A stretch of 64,000 bases of DNA from an uncultured Acidimicrobiaceae bacterium (GCA_947259095.1 CAMYLA010000004.1:62001-126000); one strand, 5' to 3'; shown: positions 42,683 to 51,609, counted from the first letter of the stretch. The notes: generated by a model not told the origin, from the sequence alone. Translations and numbers: made by a program.

Positions 42683-43672
42683 GTGAGTACGTCACCCGTT
42701 CGAGTAACCGTTACCGGCGCCGCCGGCCAGATCGGCTACAGCCTGCTGTTCCGCATCGCCGCCGGCGAGCTCCTGGGGCCCGATCAGCCGGTCATCCTCC
42801 AGATGTTGGAGATCACGCCGGCCCTGGGCGCCCTCGACGGTGTCGCCATGGAACTCGACGACTGTGCCTTCCCGTTGCTGGCCGGCATGGTGAAAACCGA
42901 CGATGCCGACACCGCCTTCGGCGATGCCCAGTACGCTCTGCTGGTCGGTGCCATGCCCCGGAAGCAGGGGATGGAGCGAGCCGACCTCTTGGAGGCGAAC
43001 GGTGGCATCTTCGGTCCCCAGGGCAAAGCCATCAACGATTCCGCCGCCTCCGACATCAAGGTCCTCGTGGTCGGCAATCCGGCCAACACCAACGCCCTGA
43101 TCGCAATGTCGGCCGCCCCCGACGTGGATCCCCGGCAGTTCAACGCCATGACCCGGCTCGACCACAACCGGGCCATGAGCCAGCTCGGGGCCAAGGTCGG
43201 CAAGCCGATCACCGACATCACCAAGATGACGATCTGGGGCAACCACTCGACCACCCAGTACCCCGATCTGTTCCACTGCGAGGTCGACGGTCAGAACGCG
43301 GCCACATTGGTGAACGACCAGGCATGGCTGGAGAACGAGTTCATCCCCACCGTTGCCAAGCGGGGCGCAGCCATCATCGAGGCCCGGGGTGCGTCGTCTG
43401 CGGCATCGGCGGCCAATGCGGCCATCGATCACATGCACGACTGGGCCCTCGGTACGCCCGAGGGGGACTGGGTGTCGATGTCGGTCCCGTCCGACGGCTC
43501 CTACGATGTGCCCGAGGGCATCATCTCCAGCTTCCCCTGCACCACCTCCGGCGGATCCTACAGCATCGTGCAGGGCCTCGAGATCGACGATTTCAGCCGC
43601 TCCAGGATCGATGCCTCGACCGCCGAACTGGCCGAGGAGCGGGACACGGTCAACGAGCTCGGTCTCATCTGA
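42683..43672 (+). CDS. mdh: Malate dehydrogenase
   Basis: The 329-residue NAD-dependent malate dehydrogenase is of the cytosolic-like type. Seen are the Rossmann motif '[20 protein letters not shown]', the substrate arginine loop '[15 protein letters not shown]', '[12 protein letters not shown]', '[13 protein letters not shown]' and the catalytic histidine in '[12 protein letters not shown]'. It works in the TCA cycle with succinyl-CoA synthetase and succinate dehydrogenase, also in this window. GTG 42683 has GGAG nine bases upstream; the frame extends 42 bases further without a better start. Confidence 0.95.
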   Translation: MSTSPVRVTVTGAAGQIGYSLLFRIAAGELLGPDQPVILQMLEITPALGALDGVAMELDDCAFPLLAGMVKTDDADTAFGDAQYALLVGAMPRKQGMERADLLEANGGIFGPQGKAINDSAASDIKVLVVGNPANTNALIAMSAAPDVDPRQFNAMTRLDHNRAMSQLGAKVGKPITDITKMTIWGNHSTTQYPDLFHCEVDGQNAATLVNDQAWLENEFIPTVAKRGAAIIEARGASSAASAANAAIDHMHDWALGTPEGDWVSMSVPSDGSYDVPEGIISSFPCTTSGGSYSIVQGLEIDDFSRSRIDASTAELAEERDTVNELGLI

Positions 43673-43714
43673 GCACCGCCCCGCCCCGCCCCGCTCCGCC
43701 CCGCAGTGCGGTGC
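43673..43714. terminator. Hairpin with CCCGC tandem repeats after mdh
   Basis: GCACCGC at 43673-43679 pairs with GCGGTGC at 43708-43714. The 28-base loop is almost entirely short CCCGC-type tandem repeats. It lies between convergent mdh and the glycosylase gene, so it could terminate both. No T tract is present. Confidence 0.4.
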
Positions 43715-43722
43715 GGCGTCGG

Positions 43723-44592
43723 CTATTTGAGGAACTTGCTGGTCGTGTTGTCGGCCAGCAGCTTCCCGTCGGTCTGCTCGGTCGGGCAGTAGTACACGGT
43801 GTAGCGCCGATACTCGACGGTCCTGATCGTGTCGTCGCAGCCGAGGCATGGTTCGCCACTGCGGTTGTGGACCTTGGACGGCCGATCAACACTCTTGCCG
43901 ATGTCGTCCAGGGTCCGCTCGTGGTCGGTGGCCCTGGCCACGACCGACCCGAGGGCGCGATGGAGCCGGTCGACCTGGTCGTCGTCGAGCTTCGAGGCGT
44001 TGGCGAACGGCGAGAGCTTCGCTTCGTAGATGATCTCGTTGGCCAGCATCCGACCCAGCCCGGCGACCGTTCGCTGCTCCCGCAGTAGACCGTGAAGCCG
44101 ACGGGAGTTCTGGCCCAGGATGGCTGCCAGCTCGTCCCGGTTCAGCTGGTCGGCCTCCGGACCCAGTCCCAGCAGCGGCTCCACCGGCAATGGGTCGCCG
44201 TCGATGGCCCAGACCCCGGCCTTGCGCTCGGTGCCGGCCTCGGTCAGCAGCCAGGCTTCCTCGCCTGCCGAACCCGCATCGCCTCCGGGCTCTGCTTCGA
44301 ACACCCAGCGGGCGAGGCCGAGCCTGGGCTTGCGGGATCTCTTCGGGTCCGGCCGGAGTCGGCCGCCCTGCATCAGGTGGACGACATGGGTATGACCGTT
44401 GTCGAACTGCATGAGCAGATACTTGGCCCGGCGGCCGACACCGGTGACGGTATGGCCGACCGCGCCGTCGGCCGGCGGATCGAATGTCTTGAGGGCGGCG
44501 AAGTTCAGCAACTCGAACTTGGCCAGCTTCCTGCCGGCCATGGCACCGGTCAACCGTTCGGCGTGGGCCTGCACCTCGGGCATCTCGGGCAT
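43723..44592 (-). CDS. Fpg/Nei-family DNA glycosylase-lyase
   Basis: The 289-residue base-excision repair enzyme removes oxidised bases. The N-terminus 'MPEMPEVQAHAERL' supplies the catalytic Pro2 and Glu3. 'GVGRRAKYLLMQFDNGHTHVVHLMQGGRL' includes the conserved Lys, and the helix-two-turn-helix contains 'GLGRMLANEIIYEAKLSPF'. The C-terminal zinc finger is 'CLGC...YYCPTEQ': the fourth cysteine of the usual CPxCQ is replaced by Glu, so zinc binding is uncertain. The ATG at 44592 is preceded at six bases by a TAGCGT box, suggesting a leaderless message. Confidence 0.87.
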   Translation of the reverse strand: MPEMPEVQAHAERLTGAMAGRKLAKFELLNFAALKTFDPPADGAVGHTVTGVGRRAKYLLMQFDNGHTHVVHLMQGGRLRPDPKRSRKPRLGLARWVFEAEPGGDAGSAGEEAWLLTEAGTERKAGVWAIDGDPLPVEPLLGLGPEADQLNRDELAAILGQNSRRLHGLLREQRTVAGLGRMLANEIIYEAKLSPFANASKLDDDQVDRLHRALGSVVARATDHERTLDDIGKSVDRPSKVHNRSGEPCLGCDDTIRTVEYRRYTVYYCPTEQTDGKLLADNTTSKFLK

Positions 44593-44598
44593 GAACCC

Positions 44599-44604
44599 AC
44601 GCTA
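44599..44604 (-). promoter_or_regulatory. -10 box (TAGCGT) for the Fpg/Nei gene
   Basis: On the minus strand TAGCGT is followed by six bases and then ATG 44592, the leaderless arrangement repeated elsewhere in the window. Confidence 0.45.
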
Positions 44605-44645
44605 TCAATGGCCGCCCGGCCATGCCGCCGTGAGGGCGGCGTCGA

Positions 44646-45896
44646 TCACGACCTGATCGTCTCGTTCCACGGACCGGTGTCGTTTCGCGGTTCCCGGGGC
44701 AGCCCCAGCACCCGTTCGCCGACGATGTTGCGCTGCACCTCGGAGCTGCCAGAGTAGATCGTGCCCGGCCGGGCTCCCATGAAGGTGGTGACCCAGGCCG
44801 CGGAGGAGAACGGGCTGCCGACGTCGTCCATGCCGACACCGGTGGCGGCGTCGCGGCCCGAGGGGGCCATGGCGTCGGGTCCGATGATGTCGAGCGCCAA
44901 TTCGGTCAGCCGCTGATGGTATTCCGACCATCGCAGCTTGTTGAGCGACGATTCCGGTCCCTGGTGGTAGCCGTTGAGCGCATCGGTGACCATGCGGAGA
45001 CCCTGGTAGCGCATGATCTGGACCTCGGCGTGACAGCGGGCCAGCCGCTGACGGATGACCGGATCGTCGAGCCGACCCCGTCGCCGGGCCACCGCGATCA
45101 GTCTGGTCAACTCATCGCCGTGGCGGATGCCGGTGATGGTGGCGTCGTCACCCCGTTCGTAGGCCAGCAGGGTGTTGGCCACCGCCCACCCGTTGTTGAC
45201 GCCGCCCACCACGTTCTCCCTGGCCGCCCTGGCATCGGTGAAGAAGACCTCATTGAAGTCGTGGTGGCGGGAGGCGTTGACGATCGGTCGGACCTCGACC
45301 CCCCGCTGATCGAGTGGGCACAGCAGGAACGAGATCCCGGCCTGCTTGCGAACCTCGGGATCGGTTCGGCAGAGCACGAAGATCCAGTTGGCGTTGTGAC
45401 CCTGCGAGGTCCAGATCTTCTGCCCGTTGATCACCCACTCGTCGCCGTCCAGTTCGGCTCTGGTGGCCAACGATGCCAGATCGGAGCCGGAGTTGGGTTC
45501 GCTGTAGCCCTGGCACCACACATCGGTGCCGTCGAGGATGCGGGGCAGGTGATGGGCCTGCTGCTCCTCGGTTCCCCACTCGATCAGGGTGTGGCCCAGC
45601 ATGCCGATGGAGAAGATGTCGTTGTCGTTCCCGGTGGGGACGCCGGCCTTTGCGAACTCCTCGGCCAGGACGGTCCGCTCCAGCATCGACAGTCCGGCGC
45701 CGCCGTAGCGTTGGGGCCAGGCCACCGCCAGCAGGTCGTTCTGGGCCAGGATCGGTCGCCATCGGGCGATGAACGCCGCCCGGTCCTCCGGCGACAGCGA
45801 ACCCATGCCCGACCAGTCGGCCGGGAGGTGTTCGCCCAGGAAGGCCTGGATCTTCTGACGGAACGCCTCCGCGGTTTCGGTGTAGGTCGGGTCCAT
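44646..45896 (-). CDS. Acyl-CoA dehydrogenase family protein
   Basis: This 416-residue FAD enzyme oxidises an acyl-CoA or CoA-linked steroid side chain. The N-terminal helical domain includes 'LLAVAWPQRYGGAGLSMLERTVLAEEFAKAG'. The middle beta domain has 'GYSEPNSGSDLASLATRAELDGDEWVINGQKIWTS'. The C-terminal domain has 'NKLRWSEYHQRLTELALDIIGPDA' and 'YSGSSEVQRNIVGERVLGLPRE'. Length fits. The adjacent SCP2-like gene, 42 bases upstream on the same strand, suggests lipid or sterol degradation, but the substrate is not determined by sequence. Confidence 0.9.
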   Translation of the reverse strand: MDPTYTETAEAFRQKIQAFLGEHLPADWSGMGSLSPEDRAAFIARWRPILAQNDLLAVAWPQRYGGAGLSMLERTVLAEEFAKAGVPTGNDNDIFSIGMLGHTLIEWGTEEQQAHHLPRILDGTDVWCQGYSEPNSGSDLASLATRAELDGDEWVINGQKIWTSQGHNANWIFVLCRTDPEVRKQAGISFLLCPLDQRGVEVRPIVNASRHHDFNEVFFTDARAARENVVGGVNNGWAVANTLLAYERGDDATITGIRHGDELTRLIAVARRRGRLDDPVIRQRLARCHAEVQIMRYQGLRMVTDALNGYHQGPESSLNKLRWSEYHQRLTELALDIIGPDAMAPSGRDAATGVGMDDVGSPFSSAAWVTTFMGARPGTIYSGSSEVQRNIVGERVLGLPREPRNDTGPWNETIRS

Positions 45897-45938
45897 TTGC
45901 CAAGTCTCTCAGGCCGGCCTCGGAGTGGCGAACCGGCG

Positions 45939-46322
45939 TCAGCCGAAGTGGGTTCTGGCCCGAAGTTCGTCGAGCCGGTCCTCGATGTCGGCCAAGGTCG
46001 ACTGATGCCCGAGCAGGAGCGACGTGTCACCACCGAGTTGCAGGTCGCCGTCCAGGAACGCCCGCTGGGCGCCGGCCCGGCCGTTGGCCACGTCCACCGC
46101 CACCGACCATCGCAGCGTCATGCGGACACCGCTGTCGCCGAGACCGGAGGCCATGCCCACCCGGTCGGGGCCGAGAATCAACCGGTAGCGGCGGTCGCCG
46201 TCCGGTCCACCGACAACGGTCACCCCGAGCGAAACCTCGGCGTCGACCGGCTGCAGGTCCCGGAGTTGACCATCGGCCAACCGCAGCCATTCGTCGCTCA
46301 GGTATCGCACCCGATCACGCAT
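45939..46322 (-). CDS. SCP2 sterol-transfer family protein
   Basis: The 127-residue small protein starts 'MRDRVRYLSDEWLRLADGQL'. The rest matches the SCP2 fold: a beta sheet ('VSLGVTVVGGPDGDRRYRLIL', 'VRMTLRWSVAVDVANG') and 'AQRAFLDGDLQLGGDTSLLLGHQSTLADI', equivalent to the 'A...f..Gki.v.Gd...l' helix of SCP2. Such proteins bind sterols, fatty acids or acyl-CoA. It stands between an acyl-CoA dehydrogenase and the GTPase pair, consistent with a lipid role. Confidence 0.8.
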   Translation of the reverse strand: MRDRVRYLSDEWLRLADGQLRDLQPVDAEVSLGVTVVGGPDGDRRYRLILGPDRVGMASGLGDSGVRMTLRWSVAVDVANGRAGAQRAFLDGDLQLGGDTSLLLGHQSTLADIEDRLDELRARTHFG

Positions 46323-46340
46323 CGTCGCCGCCGGCGCTGG

Positions 46341-47957
46341 TCATCTTCGGCCCTGGGCGGTGAGAAGCAGTTTGCGGAGCTCCTGGCGCTTGGCCAGCTC
46401 TGCTTCGATCGGATCAACGATCAGCTCGTCGACCACGGCCTGTACCGACTTCTCCGCTCGTTGCCGGACCGCCCGGCTTCGCCGGGCCGCCCCGACAGCA
46501 GCCACCCGGGAGGCCAGGAAGGACAACACCAAGCCGATGACGATCCCGCCGACCAGCAGACCGGTGGGGATCGGAATGCCCCGATACTCCGGGGTCGGCA
46601 GTTCGGGGATTTGCAGATAGGCGGCGAAGGCCAGGAGCCCCAGCCAGATCGCCCCCGACAACGTGGCCAGGGCCAGGATCAGTTGCATGACGTTGACCGC
46701 TCGCCACCATGCCGGCTCGCCACCCTGCCCGACCCGGGCCGAATCGGCGATCACGGTGTCGATCCGGTCGTTCAGTTTGGCCGGGTCCGGGGTGCCGGCT
46801 TTGTTGATCAACTCCGGCCAGGGCGGTGGCATCCCAACGGTGATGGCGGCATTGGCCTGACGAACCGCATTGGCCGAGCGGGCCAACTGCACGCCGGACG
46901 GTTCCGGCAGCGACGCCCGCCCGCCGGTGCCCCGGTCGAGGTGGAAGCGGCCGAGGGGGTGGGGCCGGAGCCGCCGGACCCAGCGGGTGAAGGGCCATCC
47001 GGTCCGCTTCACGGCATCGCGCCGATAGCCGGCCGCCACCGCATCGCTCACCAGCTGCAGACCGGACGCATCGACCAGGTCTCCGGTGAGGGCCTTGGTG
47101 ACCTTGCCCGGGACCGAGGTTGCGCCCTGGGCCGGTCCCAGTTCGTCGAGCAGGGATCGGGCCGCCATCGTGGTGTCGGCCGACAACCGATCGATCACCA
47201 TCCGCTGGCCTTTGACCGTGTCGATCAGCAGGGCCCGCAGCGAATCGACACCGTGGCCGTTCAGCGCCGACATCGACAGCACCGGCGCGCCCTCGACCCC
47301 GGCCTCATCGAGCAGCCGCTTGAGATCGACCCGGCACCGCTCCACGCTGGCCCGGTCGAGCTGATCCGACTTGTTGAGGACCAGCGCCATGACCGCGCCG
47401 TGGCCGGCCAGTTCCCGCAGATAATCGTGCATTGCCTTGTCGGCGTACTTCTCTATGTCGGTGACCCACAGCAGCATGTCGGCGTGCTCGGCGATCCGCT
47501 CCATCTCCTCCCGATGGGCTTCGGCAACCGAGTCGTGGTCTGGCACATCGAGCAAGACCAGGCCGTCGAGGCTGCGATCCGGACCGGTCTCGCTGCTGCC
47601 ACCGACGTGGTGCCGGTTCTTGATCTCCATCCAGTCCAGCAGCGGCTGGGCGTCGTCCTCGCCCCAAGAGCAGGCCAGGGTGCTGGAGGTGGTCGGTCGT
47701 CGGACCCCGGTGGTGGCGATGTCGTGGCCGACCATGGCGTTGGCGATCGACGACTTGCCACTCCCGGTCGCCCCCAACAGCGCCACCAGCGTGCGGGTGG
47801 TGCCGTGCCGGAGGCGCTGGTCCGCCTTGTCGACGACGTGGCGACCGAACGCCACCTGCTCGTCGTCCAACCGACCGTCGGCGATCGCCACGGCCTGGCC
47901 CAACGCCTCGACCTGGCGGGGGAGTCCGACTGCCGAACGGGCGCCGAAACCGATCAT
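46341..47957 (-). CDS. Membrane-associated dynamin-like GTPase
   Basis: ATG 47957 overlaps the stop of the upstream GTPase gene (ATGA) and gives about 538 residues. The GTPase domain has G1 'VALLGATGSGKSSIANAMVG', a Thr for G2 in 'GVRRPTTSSTLA', G3 'LVLLDVPDHDS' and G4 'ALVLNKSDQLD', all intact. Two membrane helices follow near residues 390-480 ('LILALATLSGAIWLGLLAFAAYL' and 'GLLVGGIVIGLVLSFLASRVAAVGAA'), then a basic helical tail. Side-by-side dynamin-like pairs occur in actinobacteria, where in Streptomyces DynA and DynB stabilise the division septum. Whether this pair is equivalent is inference. Confidence 0.8.
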   Translation of the reverse strand: MIGFGARSAVGLPRQVEALGQAVAIADGRLDDEQVAFGRHVVDKADQRLRHGTTRTLVALLGATGSGKSSIANAMVGHDIATTGVRRPTTSSTLACSWGEDDAQPLLDWMEIKNRHHVGGSSETGPDRSLDGLVLLDVPDHDSVAEAHREEMERIAEHADMLLWVTDIEKYADKAMHDYLRELAGHGAVMALVLNKSDQLDRASVERCRVDLKRLLDEAGVEGAPVLSMSALNGHGVDSLRALLIDTVKGQRMVIDRLSADTTMAARSLLDELGPAQGATSVPGKVTKALTGDLVDASGLQLVSDAVAAGYRRDAVKRTGWPFTRWVRRLRPHPLGRFHLDRGTGGRASLPEPSGVQLARSANAVRQANAAITVGMPPPWPELINKAGTPDPAKLNDRIDTVIADSARVGQGGEPAWWRAVNVMQLILALATLSGAIWLGLLAFAAYLQIPELPTPEYRGIPIPTGLLVGGIVIGLVLSFLASRVAAVGAARRSRAVRQRAEKSVQAVVDELIVDPIEAELAKRQELRKLLLTAQGRR

Positions 47958-49657
47958 CGAGAGCGTTCGTAGTCCTGGAGGGCCGCGGCCAGTGCCTCGG
48001 CGTGCTCCTGCGGGCTGACAACCGACCACAGCTTGACCCTGAACCGGTTGGCATCGCCGTCGAGCAGACCCGACACCCGGTCGATCAGCAGACGCTTGGC
48101 CTCGACGGCCAGCTCACGGACCGCCTGCTCGCCGAACAGGGCCGAGAGCAGCGTCTGGGACAGGCCGGCGGTCCCTGCCCCGATGGCGATCTCGCCGCCG
48201 GTGATCCCGCCGGTCTGCGAGAACAGGACCACCATCAATGCCACGCCGATCGAGTTCACGCCGAAGGCCAGGATTCGTGCCGTGGTGCGCTTGCCGGCCC
48301 CCCGCTCCCGCACCAGGTTCAAGATGTCGTCCTGCCACGCTCGGATCTCGGAGGCCACGATGGCCCGGAACTCCTCCGACGAGCGCTCCAGGCTGCGATC
48401 GTCGTCCAGCACCTGGCGACCTCCTGGCAGTTCCTTCCATGCCGAGATGACGGCCGAGGAGGCGCTGTCGGCGTGATCGATCAAGAGCTGTTCCAGGGTG
48501 GAGGTGATCTCGCCCTGAACCTCGGCGGTGGCGCCGGGCCGGCCGCTGATGAACGCCCCGATCCGGTCACGGATGAGGGAGATCCGGCTCTGCACCGCCT
48601 GCATCAACTCGGCCGTGCCGATGAGCTCCTGCCACCGCTCGAGGACCTCGCCCTGCAGCAGGTTGCCGGAGCTGATGTCGTCGCTGAGGCCGTCGCGGGC
48701 TCGGCTGTAGACCCGCTCCATCGTCTCCTGCAGCTCCAAGATGGCGGCGTTCTGGTCCCGGCCGGCGTCGATCACGGTCCCGACCCGGGGGCCGATGCTG
48801 TCCAGCGCACCGTCGAGGGTGGTCCTGACCACCTCGCTTCGGCGGTCGGCGTCGGTTGCCAGCTCGCTCAGGAGCTGGTGAAGGTCACCGATCGCCGCCG
48901 CAGGCAGCATGCCGTCGGTCAAGTCGGTCTGCTCGATGGGATACACGGCAACCCCGGCCAGGCGGGCGGCCTCCAGCATCGACTCCAGATGAGGCACGAT
49001 CTCGGCGGTGGCACCGGGGGGCACTCGATTGATCACGATGGCCAGTGAGGTCCCCCTGGCCTGGGCCTGGCGGAGGAAGTCCCAGGGCACGGCGTCGGCG
49101 TAGCGGACTGCGGTGGTTGCAAACAGCCACATGTCGGCTGCGCCGAGCAGTTGGGTCGCCAGGTCGCGGTTTGCCTCCTCCACCGAGTCGATGTCGGGGG
49201 CGTCGATGATGGCCAACCCCGGGTCGAGGGCCGACACGGGAACAAGGCGGAGGACCGTGCCGGTGGTGACCGCATCGCCGGTGGCCGACTGGCCGGTGAG
49301 CCGGGGCAGATCGGGGAGCACGTCGCCGCCGGCGAACCACGGCTCGTCCTCCGGATTGCACAGCAGCACCGGTGCCCTGGTGGTCGGTCGGAGCACACCG
49401 GCGGGGGAGACCTCCTCACCAACGATGGTGTTGGCGATGGTCGACTTGCCGGAGCCGGTCGATCCGCCAAGCACCACGAGCAACGGGGCGTCGAGCCGCT
49501 TGAGCCGGGGGACCAGGTAGTCACCGATCTGATCGGCCAGCTCGTCACGGGTATGACGGGCGGCCGTGGCGTCGCCGATGTTCAGTTCGAGCCCGTTCGA
49601 CCGCAGCGCCTCGGTGAGCCGCTCCAGCGCGGCGATGGTTGTGGCTTCGCTGGACAT
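47954..49657 (-). CDS. Dynamin-family GTPase, first of a coupled pair
   Basis: The 567-residue protein has G1 'VVLGGSTGSGKSTIANTIVG', G2-like 'GVLRPTTRAPVLL' and G3 'LAIIDAPDIDSV'. At the G4 position 'LAIVINRVPPG' replaces the usual NKxD, so guanine specificity may be relaxed or provided otherwise. A long helical stalk follows ('LELQETMERVYSRARDGLSDD'), then a hydrophobic hairpin ('SIGVALMVVLFSQTGG' to 'GAGTAGLSQTLLSALFG') and a C-terminal helix. The next gene starts within its stop codon, so the two proteins are made in equal amounts and probably form a heteromer at the membrane. Confidence 0.82.
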   Translation of the reverse strand: MSSEATTIAALERLTEALRSNGLELNIGDATAARHTRDELADQIGDYLVPRLKRLDAPLLVVLGGSTGSGKSTIANTIVGEEVSPAGVLRPTTRAPVLLCNPEDEPWFAGGDVLPDLPRLTGQSATGDAVTTGTVLRLVPVSALDPGLAIIDAPDIDSVEEANRDLATQLLGAADMWLFATTAVRYADAVPWDFLRQAQARGTSLAIVINRVPPGATAEIVPHLESMLEAARLAGVAVYPIEQTDLTDGMLPAAAIGDLHQLLSELATDADRRSEVVRTTLDGALDSIGPRVGTVIDAGRDQNAAILELQETMERVYSRARDGLSDDISSGNLLQGEVLERWQELIGTAELMQAVQSRISLIRDRIGAFISGRPGATAEVQGEITSTLEQLLIDHADSASSAVISAWKELPGGRQVLDDDRSLERSSEEFRAIVASEIRAWQDDILNLVRERGAGKRTTARILAFGVNSIGVALMVVLFSQTGGITGGEIAIGAGTAGLSQTLLSALFGEQAVRELAVEAKRLLIDRVSGLLDGDANRFRVKLWSVVSPQEHAEALAAALQDYERSR

Positions 49658-50068
49658 CAGGTCTACAGGCTAGGTTCAGTTGGCTCACGAGCCTCGTCTC
49701 GGGACAACGGTGGCCACCACGAGCGTCACCACGGTCGCTGCTTCCGTCGATTCGATCAGGCGGCCGGTCGTTCATGGGGCGGGAGGCAGTTTTCCTCGGT
49801 TGGACATGTGTCAGGATTGGGCACAATCCGTGTGGCGGGAACCGTCACAGGTTTGTCACCGCCGACGCCGGGGGGTTGGCAACGGGCCGGGGACCAGGGA
49901 CACTGAAGGTATTGATCGACTGAGGGAAAAGTCTAGGTCGGTCCTGTTCGCAGGTCGGTGGGGGTCCAGTCGCCCGGACTTCCGCCGGCCTGCTCCAATC
50001 GTTGAACCCGGTCGGCACGAGGCTCGAAACATGCCCCTTTCGGCGGCTCCCGCCGCCTCCCAGACCTG
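49658..50068. other. Intergenic region with a hairpin, no gene recognised
   Basis: This 411-base divergent gap lies between the GTPase pair and the next plus-strand gene. GGATTG-GGCA-CAATCC forms a six-pair hairpin at 49814-49829. A TAGCCT box lies nine bases before the GTPase start on the minus strand. I see no tRNA, no riboswitch consensus and no convincing small ORF. Confidence 0.5.
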
Positions 50069-50953
50069 ATGGTGAGCCAGGGACCCTCGGCGGAAGACCG
50101 CCGGACCAGCGAGGCTCGCCATCGGCCGACCGGACCCGGTTGGTCGGAGTGGCACCGTCTCCTGGTGCTGGCTGACGGCGGTGCACCGGCCCTGGCGATG
50201 ACGGTCGGGATCGAGACGCCACAGGACCGCGATGCGGCATCGTCCCAACGCGCCGCGTCGTTTCAATATGCAGCATCATTTCAAGGCGCAGCGTCATTTC
50301 AAGGCGCAGCATCATTTCAATGTGCGGTGTTCGAGGACGGCCGCCCGCCGGTGGTCATCGCCGAGGACGACATTCCAGCACCGGACGATCGCTGGGAACT
50401 TCGAACCTCGGGGCTGTGGACCGACAACATCTGCGAGACCCCCCATCGCCACTGGAGCTACGGGCTCGAGGCGTTCGCCTTGGAGATCGATGACCCGGCC
50501 GAACTGCTCGGTCGAGGGTATGGCCGGCGGGTCCCGCTTGGCTGGGAGCTGGAGTTCGAGAGCGGCCCGGATCGGGTGGTGCGATGGCCAGTGGTGGACG
50601 GTGGAGCCTACGGCCAGGCCGGTCGGGTCGACGGGGTCGTGCTCTTCGCCGGTCGGTCATCGCCGCTCACCGGCGATGCAGTCCGCCAGCACTGGTGGGG
50701 ACCGACCGCAGCAGCGCCACTCGAGCTCCTCGACCACCAGGCCGAGCTCGGTCGCCGTCCCGACCGTTCCCGCGGTTCCGGTCCGGTTGGACCCGACGGC
50801 AACGGCAACGGCGACCAAGCGGGTGGCGGTCGGGTCGCTGCAGCGGTTGGCCTCCCATTGTCATCCGGTGTGTGGTGGGTCGACGCCGGCCCCGGTTGGC
50901 TTGTGAGCCGAACCGACCCGGCGGTGGGCGACGGTTTCGGTCCTCAGCGCTGA
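50069..50953 (+). CDS. Hypothetical protein with five AASFQ-type repeats
   Basis: The 294-residue soluble protein belongs to no family that I recognise. Residues 56-85 are five imperfect hexapeptide repeats (AASSQR, AASFQY, AASFQG, AASFQG, AASFQC) from an 18-base DNA repeat inserted between two beta strands. The conserved-looking core is 'WELRTSGLWTDNICETPHRHWSYGLEAFALEIDDP' followed by 'VPLGWELEFES', rich in Trp and aromatic residues, suggesting a beta-barrel. The C-terminal 60 residues are Gly/Asn-rich. ATG 50069 has no ribosome site. The 3' end overlaps the convergent glycan-binding gene by ten bases. Confidence 0.6.
   Translation: MVSQGPSAEDRRTSEARHRPTGPGWSEWHRLLVLADGGAPALAMTVGIETPQDRDAASSQRAASFQYAASFQGAASFQGAASFQCAVFEDGRPPVVIAEDDIPAPDDRWELRTSGLWTDNICETPHRHWSYGLEAFALEIDDPAELLGRGYGRRVPLGWELEFESGPDRVVRWPVVDGGAYGQAGRVDGVVLFAGRSSPLTGDAVRQHWWGPTAAAPLELLDHQAELGRRPDRSRGSGPVGPDGNGNGDQAGGGRVAAAVGLPLSSGVWWVDAGPGWLVSRTDPAVGDGFGPQR
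50234..50323 (+). repeat. 18-nt minisatellite (five units) inside a hypothetical gene
   Basis: Units start at 50234, 50252, 50270, 50288 and 50306. Divergence is graded: the third and fourth units are nearly identical and the first is the most changed, as expected from stepwise slippage. The unit is noticeably AT-richer (TCATTTCAA) than the surrounding gene and keeps the frame. Confidence 0.88.
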
Positions 50954-51582
50954 ATCGCCACGAAGCCGATCTCGCTCACCGCCAGGTCGGCGGTCAACTC
51001 GCTGTCGGCGAATCCGGTTCCGGTGTAGACGTCGACCACTTCCACGATGACCTTGGAGGTGAGACCGAAGTCGAAGCCGACCTCCTGGGGATCGCTGGTG
51101 TCGAGCAGGGTCAGGGATCGGGCACCCTGGTCGGTTCTGACCACAACATCGCGCAGCCGGTGGTTGGCGTCGAAGATCCCCGAGCTCTTGGCGTACCCGT
51201 TGACGAAGCGCAACACCTTGAGATCCACCGGTTCGGCGAAGCGGAAGACCAGGGTCTCTCCCCGGCCTTCGGTTCCCTGGGCGTCACTGTTCCAGGCGGT
51301 ACCGGGATCACCGTCGATGGTGTTGGCCGGGTCGTAGTCGATCTGGTTCGCCGGCGGGAGATGGCTCGACGCAGTGACCATGATCCTCGCCGGATCGACC
51401 GGCGTCGGCTCGCCGTCTGGAACTGCGAACGACGAGGTGTCGCCGTTGCCACCATCGTCGGACGGGCCGTTCCCCGACCGGTCGGTCACCACCCCGGGCA
51501 CCACGAACAGCGCCACCACGGCCCCGATCGAGACCAGCCCGATGGCCAGGATTTTGGCCATCGACGAAGATCGCCGCGCCAT
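50944..51582 (-). CDS. Membrane-anchored protein with a discoidin-like (NADase-type glycan-binding) domain
   Basis: The 212-residue protein has one N-terminal membrane segment ('AKILAIGLVSIGAVVALFVVPGVV') and a Gly/Asp-rich linker. The beta-sandwich domain includes 'IMVTASSHLPPANQIDYDPANTIDGDPGTAWNSDAQGTEGRGETLVFRF', 'LKVLRFVNGY' and 'DVVVRTDQGARSLTLLDTSDPQ'. This is the F5/8-type pattern with a conserved Trp ('TAWNSD') of the NADase-type glycan-binding domain group. It is predicted to lie outside the cell and bind sugars. It is located just downstream of sdhB on the same strand, 27 bases away, but a functional link is not evident. Confidence 0.75.
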   Translation of the reverse strand: MARRSSSMAKILAIGLVSIGAVVALFVVPGVVTDRSGNGPSDDGGNGDTSSFAVPDGEPTPVDPARIMVTASSHLPPANQIDYDPANTIDGDPGTAWNSDAQGTEGRGETLVFRFAEPVDLKVLRFVNGYAKSSGIFDANHRLRDVVVRTDQGARSLTLLDTSDPQEVGFDFGLTSKVIVEVVDVYTGTGFADSELTADLAVSEIGFVAIQR

Positions 51583-51609
51583 GAGGTTGTCGTGCCGGTC
51601 CGGTTCGGT

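Noticed and set aside
44916-47972. A 1018-codon plus-strand open frame
   Set aside because: It is antisense to the acyl-CoA dehydrogenase, SCP2 and GTPase genes, which all have clear family motifs; no motif is seen in the long frame.
49658-50068. Cyclic-di-AMP or other riboswitch, or a tRNA, in the long gap
   Set aside because: No conserved core, no cloverleaf and no TTCGA-type T-loop were found; only a short hairpin is present.
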